From contig CAJNDS010002705.1 in the NCBI GenBank assembly GCA_905221605.1, forward strand, positions 1-64,000: 64,000 nucleotides of DNA, in the 5' to 3' direction. The stretch is from Symbiodinium natans (lineage: Eukaryota; Sar; Dinophyceae; Suessiales; Symbiodiniaceae). The notes beneath the pieces were generated by a model that saw only the letters and a list, made by a program, of their open reading frames with translations, was not told the origin of the DNA and made no database searches. Positions 1 through 8,906 of this stretch are shown here, piece by piece; position 1 is the stretch's first letter; the number at the start of each line of letters is the position of its first letter. The position numbers and the translations under genes are program-made.

Positions 1-124
1 GGGTGTGGGGTTTTGGGCTTGAGGGCTTTAGGGGTTGAGGGTTGAGTTCTGTAAGGTTGTGAAGGGAAGTTACATGGTCCCTTTATTTACGATCCCTTAC
101 CTTTGTCTAAAGGCTTCCGAAGTA

Positions 125-237
125 TGTCAGACCCCAAAAAGCCCAATACCCCCTGAAACCGTAGTCCATATGGGGATCCTCAATCTGACCTAAGGTGTAT
201 TCGTTCAGGTATTGGGCTTTTGGGGTTATACCCCAAA
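125..237. repeat. Family F inverted repeat (AGCCCAATAC... type)
   Basis: The ends are inverted copies: AAAAAGCCCAATACC at the left and GGTATTGGGCTTTT at the right, with a GGGATCC core. Diverged relatives lie near 12895-12950, 14397-14500, 30800-30935, 35545-35665 and 36082-36170. It is likely a short non-autonomous element or introner, but no flanking exon could be read here. Confidence 0.4.
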
Positions 238-373
238 CCCCAAACCCCAAACCCCAAGGCACAAACCCCCAACCCTAAACCGTGAACCCTAAACCCTACA
301 GGGGTAAAGGGGCTTCGGGTTGAAGCTCGGAGCTCTGTCTCAGGGCGGTTACATGGTCCTTCTTGGGGCGGCT

Positions 374-678
374 GGGGTTTAGGGTTTAGGGTTTAGGGTT
401 TAGGGTTTAGGGTTTAGGGTTTAGGGTTTAGGGTTTAGGGTTTAGGGATTGGGGTTTAGAGGTCAGGGCTTTTCCCTTCCTTAAAGGGTTCTGAAGGACG
501 GGCCCTTGGGTTTTACAGGGTATGTCAGGGGTACGCATACAAGGGGTTTTCATTGAAGGCCCACATTAAGGGACCCTGCAACGACGCGCAGACTCTGGGA
601 GTGTACAAAATTAAGGGTTTGGGGTTTAGGGTTGTGGGCTTAAGGTTTAGGGTTTAGGGTTTAGGGTTTAGGGTTTAG
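374..678. repeat. Interstitial TTTAGGG arrays with spacer
   Basis: There are about ten near-perfect TTTAGGG units at 374-447, then unique spacer, then a second short array at 642-678. The G-rich strand is on +. Both arrays are internal to the window, so they are not a chromosome end. No coding island was recognised in the first 900 bases apart from the family F repeat. Confidence 0.8.
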
Positions 679-799
679 AGGTTTGGGGCTTTGGGGTCTA
701 GAGCACAGTTTGCTTTTAGGGTTTGGTGGGTTTAGGGTTTAGAGGTATAGAGGATTGCTGACTAGGGTTTGGAGCTGGAACGCTACCTCATCTATCCCT

Positions 800-920
800 C
801 AACCCTCAACCCTCAACCCTAAACCCTAAGCCCTAAACCCTAAATCCTAAACCCTAAGCCCTAAGCCCTAAACCCTAAACCCTAAATCCTAAATCCTAAG
901 CCCTAAACCCTAAGCCCTAA
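800..920. repeat. CCCTAAA/CCCTAAG mixed array
   Basis: Units alternate between CCCTAAA, CCCTAAG and CCCTAAAT on +. The array is C-rich and immediately precedes the exon-like island at 936, consistent with the 3' part of an intron. Confidence 0.75.
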
Positions 921-935
921 AGCCGGAAACTTTAG

Positions 936-995
936 GCAGAGCTCTCGGAAGCCGAGAAGTTGGCGGCGCGCGCGAAGCTCCGGGGCCGATCCTAA
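936..995 (+). CDS. Terminal exon-like island with KLAARAK motif
   Basis: After a TTTAG acceptor, 19 codons read AELSEAEKLAARAKLRGRS and then TAA. The charged helix motif KLAARAK recurs in islands at 6494 and 27879. It is reminiscent of the basic RAxRFG repeats of Tho1/SARNP proteins, but the match is too short to name. A C-rich telomere-like array lies upstream. The call rests on open frame, acceptor and composition. Confidence 0.4.
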   Translation, partial: AELSEAEKLAARAKLRGRS

Positions 996-1011
996 AGCCT
1001 GGAGTTTCAGA

Positions 1012-1092
1012 GGTTTAGGGTTTAGGGCTTAGGGTTTAGGGTTTAGGGTTTAGGGTTTAGGGTTTAGGGTTTAGGGTTTAGGGTTTAGGGCC
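1012..1092. repeat. TTTAGGG array
   Basis: About eleven TTTAGGG units lie on +, shortly after the stop codon of the preceding island. They are regular, with one CTTAGGG variant. Confidence 0.85.
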
Positions 1093-1407
1093 TATTGTAG
1101 GGATTGTAGTATTGTGGGGGAACGAAGGTGTAAACACGCCAATTTGTTGTTGCGCAATGTGCTTAGAGCCCCAAAGCCCTAAATCTAGAACCGTAAACCC
1201 TAAATCCGATACCGGGTGCCCTACACCCTGAAAGCCTGAAAAGCTTAAAACCCTGAAGCTGTAGAACCCTCGAGCCCTAAAACGCCAGACGCCTGAAAAC
1301 CTAGACCTTACAACCGAAAAACCTTCAAACCTAGAGCCCTAAAGCCCTCAAACCCTAGAAGCCTAGCGACCCAAACCCTACAACCCGAAAGCCCTAGAAA
1401 ACCCTAA

Positions 1408-1526
1408 CACTATTATTTGCTTAAGAACTCCCCCCTAAGAAAACAAATGCTCATCCCGATATTGCCCGTGTCAGGAAGAAGATGTTTTTGCCACGCTTTT
1501 TGGGGGGGTTCTTATGCAAATAGTAC
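1408..1526. mobile_element. Family C short inverted-repeat element (TATTTGCTTAAGAA)
   Basis: The left end TTATTTGCTTAAGAACTCCCCC is mirrored by GGGGGGGTTCTTATGCAAATA at the right. Relatives are at 15481-15582, 35226-35350 and 50916-51024. The right end abuts family A copy A1, so two elements sit side by side or nested. Such TIR-bearing units act as introns elsewhere in this window; here no flanking exons are readable. Confidence 0.55.
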
Positions 1527-1680
1527 TTGAAGGTTCATGGTACTTGCTAACCAATTATAACTGGGCTTATAACCCTACTTACAGTTGGGATAACCCCTAT
1601 AAGGCCCTTTAGGGGTATTATAAGTAGGGTTATAAGGTACAGTTATAATTGGTTAGTAAGTACCATGAACCTTCAAGTAG
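1523..1680. mobile_element. Family A introner-like element, copy A1
   Basis: This 158-bp foldback has ends GTACTTGAAGGTTCATGG and CCATGAACCTTCAAGTAG, giving a GT...AG arrangement formed by the inverted repeats themselves. The interior carries further inverted motifs (AACCAATTATAACTG). It is nearly identical to the copy at 4091-4241, and the copy at 49806-49954 is the same sequence inverted, so this subfamily moved recently. Confidence 0.65.
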
Positions 1681-1748
1681 AAAGCCCAAGGCCCCTAAAC
1701 CCCAAACTCCTAAAACCTTAGAGAAACCCTACAGCTCATGGGCAAGAG

Positions 1749-1887
1749 TCCCTAAACCCTAAACCCTAAACCCTAAACCCTAAACCCTAAACCCTAAACC
1801 CTAAACCCTAAACCCTAAACCCTAAACCCTAAACCCTAAACCCTAAACCCTAAACCCTAAACCCTAAACCCTAAACCCTAAACCCTT
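1749..1887. repeat. CCCTAAA array, about 20 units
   Basis: Essentially perfect CCCTAAA heptamers on +. It is one of the most regular arrays in the window and is followed by unique sequence with CCATGGTCCCTTAGTATGGGCCC-type inverted motifs, not by more telomere. Confidence 0.9.
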
Positions 1888-2310
1888 AGTATGCTCACTT
1901 ACCCTTGTTTATAGGGATCCGAAGTATGGGCCCACCGTTTATACGATGTATGGCGCGGGACCCAAATGAAGGGCCCATACTTTAGATGGGTTGGTGGTCT
2001 CTTTAAGTAGGGTTTCTGTTTATAGGACATATACGCGAGCTCTTACTAGGGTTTCTAGGGGCTTTATTGAGGCATAAGGATAACAGATAGAGAGGCCACC
2101 GGCCTTTATTCTTAGGGTAGTTCCATGGTCCCTTAGTATGGGCCCTTAACAGAGGACCCCTTATATACTCATTATAGACCCTATAAAATCCAAGGGCCCC
2201 TACTTCAGAACCCTTTTAAGGAGGTAAGGGACCATATTAAGGGCCCATATAATTGCCCTTAGAAGTATAGCCCATACTTGAAACCTGGGAGCCCGAAAAG
2301 CCCGAGGCGC
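1888..2310. other. Non-telomeric stretch with family G inverted motifs
   Basis: Contains paired motifs GGGATCCGAAGTATGGGCCC / GGGCCCATACTTTAGA at 1915-1985. A second set lies around 2100-2280 (GTCCCTTAGTATGGGCCCTT and GGGACCATATTAAGGGCCCA). These look like two adjacent foldback units. No coding frame was recognised. Confidence 0.35.
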
Positions 2311-2363
2311 TGGGGCTTAGCACACGACGCTGCCCCCGCGCCGGCGCACGACACTGAAGCCTC

Positions 2364-2418
2364 ATGGCTGCTTTTCGTCGGAACATCACAACAAGAACAA
2401 AAGCCATAGCAATGCAGG
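2364..2418 (+). CDS. Possible short exon MAAFRRNITTRTKAIAMQ
   Basis: The ATG opens 18 codons that end at a G|GTTCAGGG junction, where a telomere-variant array begins. The basic, amphipathic composition would fit an N-terminus, but the piece is very short. It could be chance. Confidence 0.25.
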
Positions 2419-2483
2419 GTTCAGGGTTTGGGGTTGAGGGTTTAGGGTTCAGGGTTCAGGGTTCAGGGTTTAGGGTTTAGTCA

Positions 2484-2550
2484 ATGATGATGATTGTGAT
2501 GATGATGATGATGGTGATGATAGCGATGCTGATGATGATGATGATGAATG
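2484..2550 (+). repeat. GAT/ATG trinucleotide microsatellite
   Basis: Imperfect GATGATGATG repeats between a TTCAGGG-type array and a purine-rich stretch. The apparent Met-rich ORF here is only the repeat read in frame. Confidence 0.6.
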
Positions 2551-2777
2551 ATAGAGATGTTGTTTTTTTGGTTCGGCGGGTTTTGGTTGTTGTTGCCAGA
2601 GGGGGGGGGGGGTGGCTCCTAGGCCTCCAGGTGAATGGTGGGGAGGTAATGTTGTTAAACTGGACTTTAGGGCTTCTATTTATGATTTAGGGTTTTTAGG
2701 GGTTTGAATTGCGTTCTGGGGAGTTGACGGCTGCATGTAGGGGGTTTGGTGTCAGGCTTTGAGGGCTTTATTTGGGC

Positions 2778-2921
2778 CTAAACCCTAAACCCTAAACCCT
2801 AAACCCTAAACCCTAAACCCTAAACCCTAAACCCTAAACCCTAAACCCTAAACCCTAAACCCTAAACCCTAACCTAAACCCTAAGCCCTACACCCTAAAC
2901 CCTAAACCCTAAACCCTAAAT
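2778..2921. repeat. CCCTAAA array, about 18 units plus variants
   Basis: Regular CCCTAAA units with late variants (CCCTAAG, CCCTACA). A GC-rich, (CG)n-containing segment follows at 3070-3090. Confidence 0.85.
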
Positions 2922-3098
2922 TCAGGCCTAGCGGCACGGGCCGGCCCCCGCCCCCCAAAGCACGAAACCTTGAACCTTGGCACTGTCTTCTCTTTCCCGT
3001 GTCTTCGTCCTCTCCTTCTCTCTGTCTCTCTTTCTCCTGCCTTCGCCCCCCCTCCCTCCCCCCTCCCCCCCGGCGCGCGCGCGCGCGCACCCGCATCA

Positions 3099-3810
3099 GG
3101 AGCATCAGTGGGGTTGGTTTGGGGGCCTTAAAAGCATTCTATGCATGCGTTTTGCCTTCGAAAAACCTTCAGAAAACGCTGTAAACATGTGTTTTTGGGC
3201 TTGGGAAGCCTTTTGGGACCCAGGAAAGGGAGCATCATGAGCATCAGCGGCCTCCCCCAGGCCATCCAAAACCCCTTAAACACGCCGATTGTATGTGCTT
3301 GAACGATTGCGTGCCCACGAAACCCCCAAAAGCAAGACCCCGAATGCCCTTAAGGGCATTCGGGGTCCTGCTGTTCGGGTGTTTTGTAGGCACGAAGCCG
3401 TTCGAGCGCGTAAAATGAGCGATTTTAGGAACGTTTTTACGTGGACCCACAAAACACTCGGTATTTACGAGGTTTTCTGCTGTTGGAACACCCCCCCAAA
3501 CCGAGCATCATGAGCATCAGCTGGGTCTCTGGGCCGTCGGCCCGGACCCCCCCACAAAGCCCATGAGAAGCGATGGCTCGATGATGCGCCCAAACCCCGC
3601 GCATCAGCAGCATCAGCAGACCCCCCCCCGGACGTGGGTTTCGATGATGCGCACTTTGGGGGCGGGTCAAGGGCAACAGGGGTGGGGGTCGGAGGCACGT
3701 GTGAAAAACCTCATAAAAACACGGTATTTACGGTGATTTCAGCGTTTTTCAGCGTTTTTTACTGCCTTGGGGCCGCGGGCCAGGGCTGCTGATGCTCATG
3801 ATGCTCGCCT
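3099..3810. other. Hairpin-rich spacer with dispersed GCATCATGAGCATCAG motifs
   Basis: The 16-bp motif GCATCATGAGCATCAG or a close variant recurs near 3099, 3232, 3504 and 3600 and inverted near 3787. A long imperfect foldback spans about 3276-3432. Its centre is a perfect 32-bp palindrome (3336-3367, arms GACCCCGAATGCCCTT). Overlapping ORFs on both strands are short and not protein-like. It is probably a cluster of repeat-derived elements rather than a gene. Confidence 0.45.
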
Positions 3811-3875
3811 GGTTTTGGGCTTCCGGTACCCCCCCCAAACAAGGGCCCCGCGCGAATTTGAAGCAATTTTGGGCG

Positions 3876-4001
3876 GGGTCGGCGGCTCGGGCGCTCGCCC
3901 CTTAAAGCTAGCGCTTTAGTGCGACGCGGGCTCCGCCCTGGACCACGGGCGGCGCGGGGGCCGGATTTAAGAGCCTCCGGCTCAAGCCGCCGACCCCGCA
4001 G
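3876..4001. repeat. GC-rich stem-loop with 13-bp perfect arms
   Basis: GGGGTCGGCGGCT at 3876 is inverted at 3989-4001, enclosing a GC-rich interior. No product is recognised. Confidence 0.4.
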
Positions 4002-4090
4002 GAGAACAAGTTTAAGGTTTGGGGTTTGGTGATTTTGTTTGCGGTTCCTGTTGGGGTTGGGGGGGGGGTGGGGGGGTGGGGGGGGGGTGC

Positions 4091-4241
4091 TAGAAGGTTC
4101 ATGGTGCTTACTAACCAATTATAACTGGGCTTATAACCCTACTTACAATTGGGATAACCCCTATAAGGCCCTTTAGGGGTATTATAAGTAGGGTTGTAAG
4201 TACAGTTGTAATTGGTTAGTAAGTACCATGAACCTTCAAGT
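4091..4241. mobile_element. Family A introner-like element, copy A2
   Basis: It has the same orientation and almost the same sequence as copy A1, with a slightly eroded left end (CTAGAAGGTTCATGG) and an intact right end (CCATGAACCTTCAAG). High similarity to A1 and A7 suggests recent spread. Confidence 0.6.
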
Positions 4242-4315
4242 GGGGGGGTAAGATGGAGACTTAAAGGCTATGCTGCACGTGCGTGCCTTGTAAACAAATA
4301 CTTTACAAAGGAAAC

Positions 4316-4359
4316 ACCCGCAGAATAGACGCAACGCACCCGCAGAATAGACGCAATGC
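4316..4359 (+). repeat. Duplicated CCGCAGAATAGACGCAA
   Basis: Two direct copies at 4317 and 4341, and a related CGCAGAATAGACG at 5078. They flank the GGAGGGCGC minisatellite, suggesting that the minisatellite and its flanks belong to one unit of about 800 bp. Confidence 0.45.
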
Positions 4360-4392
4360 GCCCTTAGCATCAGCACACTGTGTCCTGGACGA

Positions 4393-4850
4393 GAAAGGCG
4401 CGGAGGGTGCGGAGGGCGCGGAGCGCGCGAAGGGCGCGGAGGGCGCGGAGGGCGCGGAAGGCGCGGAGGGCGCGGAGGGCACGGAGGGCGCGGAAGGTGC
4501 GGAGCGCACGGAGGGCGCGGAGGGCGCGGAGGGCGCGGAGGGTGCATGCGGAGGGCGCGGAGGGCGCGGAAGGCGCGGAGGGCGCGGAGGGCGCGGAGGG
4601 CGCGGAGCGCGCGGAGGGCGGGGAGCATGCGGAGGGCGGGAAGGGCGTGGAGGGCGCGGAGGACGCGCAGGGCGCGGAGCGCGCGGAGGGCGCGGAGGGC
4701 GCGGAGGGCGCGGAGGGCGCGGAGGTCGCGGAGGGCGCGGAGAGCGCGGAGCGCGCGGAGGGCGCGGAGGGCGCGGAGGGCGCGGAGGTCGCGGAGGGCG
4801 CGGAGGGCGCGGAGGCGCGGAGGGCGCGGAGGGCTTGCAAACGCGGAGGG
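4393..4850. repeat. 9-bp minisatellite GGAGGGCGC
   Basis: About 50 imperfect copies of GGAGGGCGC with single-base variants. Because the period is a multiple of three, every frame on both strands stays open and yields repeat ORFs of Ala/Arg/Gly/Glu or Pro/Arg/Ser. These are rejected as genes. Confidence 0.85.
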
Positions 4851-5104
4851 CACGGAGGAACATCCACGTGTCCCCACTCCCCTGCCCATCAAGGGAATGT
4901 CACGCTCCCCGCCACGCCCCTCTCCCAGCAAAATGTTCCGAACCCTCTCCCTTGACCGTGTCGTCCCCGCGGCCTCACGTCAAAACTCCTCCAAGAAGCG
5001 GTCCGATAGAACGCCTCAAACGAGAACCCAATTTCAGAATTTGTTTCGGGAAGAATCCAAGAAAACAAAGAGCACGCGCAGAATAGACGTTAAGCATCCA
5101 AGGC

Positions 5105-5235
5105 ACGGGGTGGGGTGGGGGTGGGGGGGGGGTGGGGGGGGGTGGGGGGGGGGGTGGGGGGGAGGGGTGGGGGGGGGGTGGGGGGGGGGGTGGGGGGGGG
5201 AGTGGGGGGGGGTGGTGGGGGGGGGGTGGGGTGGT
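5105..5235 (+). repeat. G-tract cluster with quadruplex potential
   Basis: Runs of 4-10 G separated by single T or A over about 130 bp. It is strongly predicted to form G-quadruplex on +. It may be hypervariable and prone to sequencing error. Confidence 0.7.
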
Positions 5236-5448
5236 TGTGGGGAGCCACAAAAAGAGGGGTTTTTTCCAAAAGAGCCCCTATGCCATGTGCCAAAACGCCT
5301 ATGGTCCATGAGTTTACCTGTTCCTCCACAGAAAAGCTGGCGGGGTACCCCCCCCTACCCCCCCCCCCCCGCGTTTTGGGGGGGTAAGGAGGGAAAGAGG
5401 GAGGTTTTCACCTCCTTTTCCCATCCAACACGCCGCCAGGGTCGGCGG

Positions 5449-5600
5449 ACCCTAAACCCTAAACCCTAAACCCTAAACCCTAAACCCTAAACCCTAAACC
5501 CTAAACCCTAAACCCTAAACCCTAAACCCTAAACCCTAAACCCTAAACCCTAAACCCGAAACCCTAAACCCTAAACTCTAAAACCCTAAACCCTACACCC
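5449..5600. repeat. CCCTAAA array
   Basis: About 20 units on +, perfect at first and then degenerate (CCCGAAA, CTCTAAAA, CCCTACA). Confidence 0.85.
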
Positions 5601-5805
5601 TACAACAACCTCCCCTTCTCCCTAAACCCTCAACCCTAAACCCTCAAGGCTTTCTAGGTGCTGCTTCGTGGTGTGGGGGCATGAAGTTGTTCAGGCCTGT
5701 CAGGGACTTTTGGGTTTTAGGGCTTAGGGCTTAGGGTTTAGGGTTTAGGAATCTTTAACACCTCAAACTCCCTACAAGCTTCCAGAAACCCTAAACTGCT
5801 GAGGG

Positions 5806-5925
5806 TTTAGGGTTAGGGGTTTAGGGTTTGGGGTTTAGGGTTTAGGGTTTAGGGTGTAGGGTTTAGGGTTTAGGGACCCTAAACCCTAAACCCCTAAACC
5901 CTAAACCCTAAACCCCAAACCAACC
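5806..5925. repeat. Head-to-head TTTAGGG/CCCTAAA junction
   Basis: A G-rich array runs into a C-rich array with one A between them. At 5859-5893 the two sides form an inverted repeat with 17-nt arms around the central A at 5876. The array then continues as CCCTAAA into the exon-like island at 5926. It resembles a telomere-fusion type junction or a foldback intron made of telomeric units. Confidence 0.75.
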
Positions 5926-6018
5926 TTGGTTGTGTTGGCCACGGATGAAGCCCGCGAGATTCCTGCCGGCCGGAATTGGTCTGCTGCAGCTTTGATGGGC
6001 ATAGCTAAGCGGCTGTAA
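5926..6018 (+). CDS. Terminal exon-like island
   Basis: About 30 codons (VVLATDEAREIPAGRNWSAA...) end at TAA 6016-6018. Composition is protein-like and the other frames are less so. A C-rich array lies directly upstream. No family recognised. Confidence 0.4.
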   Translation: MVVLATDEAREIPAGRNWSAAALMGIAKRL

Positions 6019-6048
6019 ATCCCCATTTTGCTGATCACCGCTACCCCA

Positions 6049-6145
6049 AACCCTAAACCCTAAACCCTAATCCCTAAACCCTAAACCCTAAACCCTAAAC
6101 CCTAAACCCTAAACCCTAAACCCTAAACCCTAAACCCTAAACCCA
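6049..6145. repeat. CCCTAAA array
   Basis: About thirteen units, with one TCCCTAA variant, between two coding-like islands. Confidence 0.85.
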
Positions 6146-6206
6146 AAACCCAAAACCCAAAACCCTAAACCTTTGCTGGATCAGGCAGGAAGGTGCTGGG
6201 CCACTC

Positions 6207-6344
6207 ATGACGCACCGAGCGCCAGCAGCACATGCAGACCCAAGGGACGAGCGCGTTTATGTGGACACGGACTACAGCGTAGGCGCGATGGCCGAGCCAA
6301 TTGCCAAAGCCTACGATGAGACTCCTAATGGGTTCGCACCTAAG
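6207..6344 (+). CDS. Exon-like island
   Basis: An ATG opens 46 codons (MTHRAPAAHADPRDERVYVD, continuing with an acidic stretch ...AYDETPNGFAP) with no stop. The end merges into a degenerate CCCTGAA array. The reading frame and composition look coding; no family recognised. Confidence 0.4.
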
Positions 6345-6493
6345 CCCCAAACCCTGAAACCATGCAAACCCTGAACCCTAAACCCTGAACCCTGAACCCT
6401 AAACCCTAGGCCCTAGACCCTAAACCGGAAAGACGAAACCCTAACCCGAAATCCTAAACCCTAAGCCCGAAACCCGAAACCCTTCCTTCAAAA

Positions 6494-6576
6494 GTGAAAG
6501 CCGAGGACAAGCTAGCAGCACGAGCCAAGCGCTGGGGGCTGTCATCGGCGCCCGCTCAGGCCATTCCGTTGATAAG
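6494..6576 (+). CDS. Exon-like island with KLAARAKRWGL motif
   Basis: Reads KAEDKLAARAKRWGLSSAPA and ends before GTTGAGG (GT donor at 6577). It shares the KLAARAK helix with islands at 936 and 27879. The basic RAKRxGL pattern resembles the repeats of Tho1/SARNP RNA-export proteins; this is only a suggestion. Confidence 0.45.
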
Positions 6577-6711
6577 GTTGAGGTTTCTTAGAAGTATCTG
6601 GGCTTAGGTGCACAAGGGACAAAACCCTAAACCCTAAACCCTAAACCCTAGACCCTAGACCCTAAACCCTAAACCCTCAACCCTCAACCCTAAACCCTAA
6701 ACCCTGAACCC

Positions 6712-6777
6712 TATTGGTGCGAGGTGCCGCCATTACGTCTGCCCCAGGCTTTTCCTCCACCTCCAGCGGATTATAAG
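6712..6777 (+). CDS. Exon-like island, Pro-rich
   Basis: YWCEVPPLRLPQAFPPPPAD followed by YK and a clean AAG|GTTTTT donor leading into a TTTAGGG array. A C-rich array lies upstream (CCCTGAACCC). It is one of the clearest cases of C-array / exon / G-array order. No family recognised. Confidence 0.45.
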
Positions 6778-6837
6778 GTTTTTCGGGTTTAGGGTTCAGG
6801 GTTTAGGGTTTAGGGTTTAGGGTTTAGGGTTTAGGGT

Positions 6838-7465
6838 TGGGTTCGGCCGGTCCACACTAACAGTCAAATAACGCCGTGGCCTTATAACACACAGGCCAAA
6901 AATAGCACCAGGAATCCCAGTCAATTTTAGCATTTACCGGGTGCTTCTTTTTGTGGGTCTGCTGGTGGTAACTGTTAGTCACATAGCAGCAGAAATAGCA
7001 CCAGAAATAGCACAAACAATAACACAAAAAATAGCACCAGAAATAGCGCCAGGAATAGCACAAAAAATAGCACCAGAAATAGCACAAACAATAGCACCAA
7101 AAATAGCACCAGGAATCCCAGTCAATTTTAGCAGCTTAGCATTTACCGGGTGCTGTTTTTTGTGGGTCTGCTGATGGTGATTGTTAGTCACATAGCACCA
7201 GCAACAGCACCAGAAATAGCACCAGAAATAGCACAAACAATAGCACAAAAAATAGCACCAGAAATAGCACAAACAATAGCACAAAAATAGCACCAGAAAT
7301 AGCACCAGGAATAGCACAAAAAAATGCACCAGAAATAGCACCAGAAATAGCACCAGGAATAGCACCAGGAATAGCAGGAATCTCAGTCAATTTTTTGGCA
7401 TTTACCGGGTGCTTTTATTTGTGGGTCTGCTGGTGGTGACTGTTAGTGTGGACCGGCCGAACCCA
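6838..7465. mobile_element. 628-bp element with perfect 29-bp terminal inverted repeats
   Basis: The left end 6838-6866 (TGGGTTCGGCCGGTCCACAC...) is an exact inverted copy of 7437-7465. Inside are two and a half copies of a module (TTTACCGGGTGCTTTT...GGTCTGCTGRTGGTGA...GTTAGTCACATAG) separated by a 12-bp minisatellite of ATAGCACCAGAA/ATAGCACAAACA units. It sits within TTTAGGG sequence. The size and perfect ends indicate a young non-autonomous DNA transposon; the target duplication cannot be separated from the heptamer context. Confidence 0.7.
6985..7380. repeat. 12-bp minisatellite ATAGCACCAGAA
   Basis: Two blocks (about 6985-7110 and 7195-7375) of 12-bp units inside the TIR element. The period keeps frames open on both strands (IAPEIAQ on +, CYFWCYF on -), which explains ORFs there without implying a protein. 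Confidence 0.75.
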
Positions 7466-7686
7466 AGTTTAGGGTTTAGGGTTACTGGATCTTCGTAGGG
7501 AATGAAGGACTTATCATCCCTTCAAGGGTTTAAAGTTTGGGGTGTAGGGTTAGGGGCTTAAGAAATCCCTTTCGGGGTATTTTTAGGGATAGAAGGTACT
7601 TAGTCCCCTCAGTCCCAAAAAGCCAGTAGGTTTAGGGTCTTTCATGGCTTTAGGGTGAGGAATGGTCTTGCGATGGGTGTCCTGCC

Positions 7687-7905
7687 TAAACCCTAAACCC
7701 TAAACCCTAAACCCTAAACCCTAAACCCCGAACCCTAAACCCTAAACCCTAAACCCTGAACCCTGAACCCTAAACCCTAAACCCTAAACCCTAAACCCTA
7801 AACCCTAAACCCTGAACCCTGAACCCTGAACCCTGAACCGTGAACCCTGAACCCTGAACCCTGAACCCTAAACTTTAAACCCTAAACCCACACCCTAAAC
7901 CCTGC
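7687..7905. repeat. CCCTAAA / CCCTGAA array
   Basis: CCCTAAA units that switch to CCCTGAA in two blocks, showing local homogenisation of a variant unit. Confidence 0.8.
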
Positions 7906-7965
7906 ATTAGACATGGGGGTGCAGGCTCCCAGCCAACATGCTATTTGTTCGTTTCGGGGTTAGGG

Positions 7966-8165
7966 TAGGGTTTAGGGTTTAGGGTTTAGGGTTTAGGGTT
8001 TAGGGTTTAGGGTTTAGGGTTTAGGGTTTAGGGTTTAGGGTTTAGGGTTTAGGGTTTGGGGTTTGGGGTTTGGGGTTTAGGGTTTGGGGTTTAGGGTTTA
8101 GGGTTTAGGGTTTTAGGGTTAGGGTTTAGGGTTTAGGTGTTCAGGGTCTAGGGTTTAGGGTTGAG
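7966..8165. repeat. TTTAGGG array with TTTGGGG variants
   Basis: About 27 units on the G-rich strand, including a block of TTTGGGG. It runs in the opposite direction to the preceding array, separated by about 60 bp of unique DNA. Confidence 0.85.
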
Positions 8166-8526
8166 TTCCACTAAACCCGGAACCCTAGACCCTAAATCCT
8201 TAACCCTTTCGCCCCTAAGCTTCAGGGCGCGCGCAATTCGAACCCCACCCCACCCCCCCTCATTTGCTCAAAGAACACGATTCCCCTTACATAAGGAAGA
8301 TGCCTGCACTTATCACCCCACCCCCCCCCATCTGCCCAAAGACATGATCCCCCTTAAATAAAGAGCATACCTTACCTTATGTAGGGAGCCTTGGTACGCC
8401 TTATAAAGTCTATTTCCTTAGTTTACGCGGGTGTGTCGGTGTCTCTGGCTGCAGTGCAAGCACATCGCAGTTGCGGCCCAAGCCCCCCCCAAACCTGTTC
8501 CCTTTGTCCACACCCGGGCTCCCAAC

Positions 8527-8733
8527 ATGGGCTTTGCACGCTCACTGAGCCTGCTCCTGATTTTTGTCAGAGGCCACTTGGCTTTCTCTTGGCTCTTGGG
8601 ACTTCAAGCTTTTGTGGTTTTTGTGGAAGCTACAAGAAGGGGACTGAAAGTTAGACCGTTAGGAGGGGTTCAGAAGTCAGCCAAGGCCAAAGCCATCAGG
8701 AATCTGCTTCCTGTGCTTCTGCTTCAGGCTTGA
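8527..8733 (+). CDS. Small ORF with two hydrophobic segments
   Basis: The frame is open from at least 8431. The first ATG at 8527 gives about 68 residues (MGFARSLSLLLIFVRGHLAF...) with hydrophobic stretches and a basic tail ending at a stop. It could be a membrane-inserted exon or targeting leader. The - strand is also partly open, so confidence is low. Confidence 0.3.
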   Translation: MGFARSLSLLLIFVRGHLAFSWLLGLQAFVVFVEATRRGLKVRPLGGVQKSAKAKAIRNLLPVLLLQA

Positions 8734-8768
8734 CAAGGCCCTCTGGGGGGGGATCTTCGGGTCTGTCC

Positions 8769-8816
8769 ATGTTGGCCCAGCGCACCCGCCTCGCCAAGAC
8801 GGACCCCTTGGAGAAG
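8769..8816 (+). CDS. Exon joined in phase to 8907 across a family B introner
   Basis: An ATG opens MLAQRTRLAKTDPLEK and ends at AAG|GTGGGA, phase 0. Removing 8817-8906 continues directly into VRLAASTHTLYYAPD at 8907. The frame also extends upstream, so the ATG may not be the true start. It is part of the gene with the mutarotase-like islands downstream, if they belong together. Confidence 0.5.
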
Positions 8817-8906
8817 GTGGGAGTTTACGAAAATAGGGTACCCCTTAAACTGAGCCCCATCCAATAAGGACCCCGAGAAGGTATCCCGAATGTCAAAAAC
8901 CCCCAG
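8817..8906 (+). mobile_element. Family B introner B1 acting as a 90-nt intron
   Basis: Begins GTGGGAGTTTACGAAAAT and ends AAAAACCCCCAG. The ends are inverted repeats of the family B type (TGGGGGTTTACGAAAAT) and provide the GT donor and AG acceptor. Coding frame is continuous across its removal (LEK|VRLA). Relatives are at 9554, 12243, 18819, 24706, 32030, 33017 and 56292. Confidence 0.65.

Noticed and set aside
4236-5469. Several long overlapping ORFs (up to 307 codons) on both strands
   Set aside because: They are produced by the GGAGGGCGC 9-bp minisatellite and the G-tract, which keep all frames free of stops; the translations are pure low-complexity repeats.
6857-7390. IAPEIAQ-type (+) and CYFWCYF-type (-) ORFs
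   Set aside because: A 12-bp minisatellite inside the TIR element explains both; there is no initiation context and no conserved composition.
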